The notes under the pieces: model-generated
What the model was told of the DNA's origin: nothing
Seen by the model: the letters and a program-made list of their open reading frames with translations, nothing else
Database searches by the model: none
Assembly (NCBI GenBank): GCA_030770535.1
Contig: JASVEC010000144.1
Span: 1 to 42,489 of the forward strand
Direction of reading: 5' to 3'
Source: Batkoa obscura
Taxonomy: Eukaryota; Entomophthoromycota; Entomophthoromycetes; Entomophthorales; Batkoaceae
Length of the DNA stretch: 42,489 bases
Made by a program: the position numbers and the translations under genes
In this document: positions 41,838-42,489 of the stretch, in pieces
Layout of the letters: every line of letters begins with the position of its first letter
How positions within the stretch are numbered: position 1 is the first letter of the stretch

Positions 41838-42091
41838 AATGCTAATTCATCTAAAGTTAAAGCTATATTTTTAATTCAATAAATGGATTTATTCATTGTT
41901 ATATATATTTAATTTTTTACTATTATTATAAACTATAGTAAATAAAAATTTAGCTAATAACTCATTATTGAGTTATGGGATCACTGCCAAATGAGTCTTA
42001 TTTAGAAAAATTAAAGTCTGGTTTTCTAAAAGTAAGCTATTTTTTAGCCTATTTTAATGTTCAAATAAATTCAAACCAACAATTAATGCTA

Positions 42092-42489
42092 TGATTTACT
42101 CTTCATATAACTTAAGTATATTTACTGTCAATGCCTATACCAACATTAAAATAACATCAGGTTTTATTATTAGAATTACTAACCAAAAATCAGTTGCCAG
42201 TTTTTTAACCAAGTTGAATACCAGGGTAGAAACTACATTAATTAGTTCAAATTTAAATGGTCCTATTTTTATAGTACAACGTTATTTGAACACAGTATCA
42301 GAAAGGAATAATCAGTTAGATATTTGTTGTAATAGGGGATCTGAACATGTTAAAGACAGTAACTTTATGAAGAACAGTGAAGAAGCGAATGTAAGAGTTA
42401 CAATATCAAAAGATGAATATAGACAGTCGGAGTCAAATAATTTAGCTCAACAAACACAAAAAAGATGGAAGAATATAATAGGCTGGGAG
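42092..42489 (+). CDS. Open frame running off the right edge, unknown function
   Basis: 132 codons open to the end of the window, so the C-terminus is missing. It begins with a beta-like segment (YSSYNLSIFTVNAYTNIKIT) and becomes Asn/Gln/Glu-rich with KDEYRQSESNNLAQQTQKRW near the edge. An upstream ATG at 41975 (MGSLPNESYLEKLKSGFLK then a GTAAGC donor) may be exon 1, but I could not find an acceptor that joins it in phase. No family recognised. Divergent from LAMTOR5. Confidence 0.4.

Noticed and set aside
1-42489. tRNA or rRNA genes and CRISPR arrays
   Set aside because: I looked for T-arm consensus (GGTTCRANNCC-like) and regularly spaced repeats and saw none; a tRNA scan would be the decisive test.

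Overview
The window reads as nuclear DNA of a fungus: strongly A+T-rich, with short GT-AG introns (mostly 43-56 bp), TATA boxes and compact conserved genes (CDC42, GPN2, a PRS1-type PRPP synthetase subunit, pinin, LAMTOR5, ACMSD) next to accessory genes (P450, GH16, F-box, a small secreted cysteine-rich protein). The mix of very short introns, an F-box/leucine-rich gene, a Ragulator subunit and a proton-channel-like voltage sensor suggests an early-diverging, perhaps entomophthoralean (Conidiobolus-like) fungus; that placement is inference. Gene models were built by eye from splice signals, reading phase and protein-family resemblance, and several genes exist only as short exons.

Layout. 0-2.3 kb: a three-exon REEP/Yop1-like gene and a GH16 glucanase-like gene, both on the minus strand. 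3-18 kb: a repeat-rich stretch with an intact cytochrome P450 (5962-7544), a tandem broken P450 copy (13247-14823), and an unclassified transposase-like gene (9131-10690) interrupted by one solo LTR and one MITE. 18-23.6 kb: an intronless F-box protein, a five-exon PRPP synthetase regulatory-type subunit and, convergent to it, a five-exon pinin-like splicing factor gene. 23.6-32.8 kb: repeat-dominated, with one secreted cysteine-rich protein and an alpha/beta-hydrolase relic. 32.8-42.5 kb: gene-dense and almost repeat-free, with a second REEP/Yop1-like paralogue, GPN2, a divergent Hv1-type voltage-sensor protein, CDC42, ACMSD, a small CS-like protein, LAMTOR5, and an open frame running off the right edge.

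Two mobile families shape the window. The first is a roughly 104-bp MITE with TA target duplications and TGGGGATGT-type terminal inverted repeats, present in about 25 whole or worn copies. The second is a roughly 464-bp LTR-like unit (TG...CA ends, TATA box, AATAAA) seen four times as solo copies, three with clear 4-bp target duplications. No shared pathway ties the genes together, but GPN2 (RNA polymerase assembly), pinin (splicing), CDC42 (polarity), LAMTOR5 (TORC1 on the vacuole), PRPP synthesis and ACMSD (tryptophan catabolism) are all ordinary housekeeping functions. The most unusual protein is the Hv1-like one, whose selectivity aspartate is replaced by asparagine and whose S4 reads R-x-x-Y-x-x-R.
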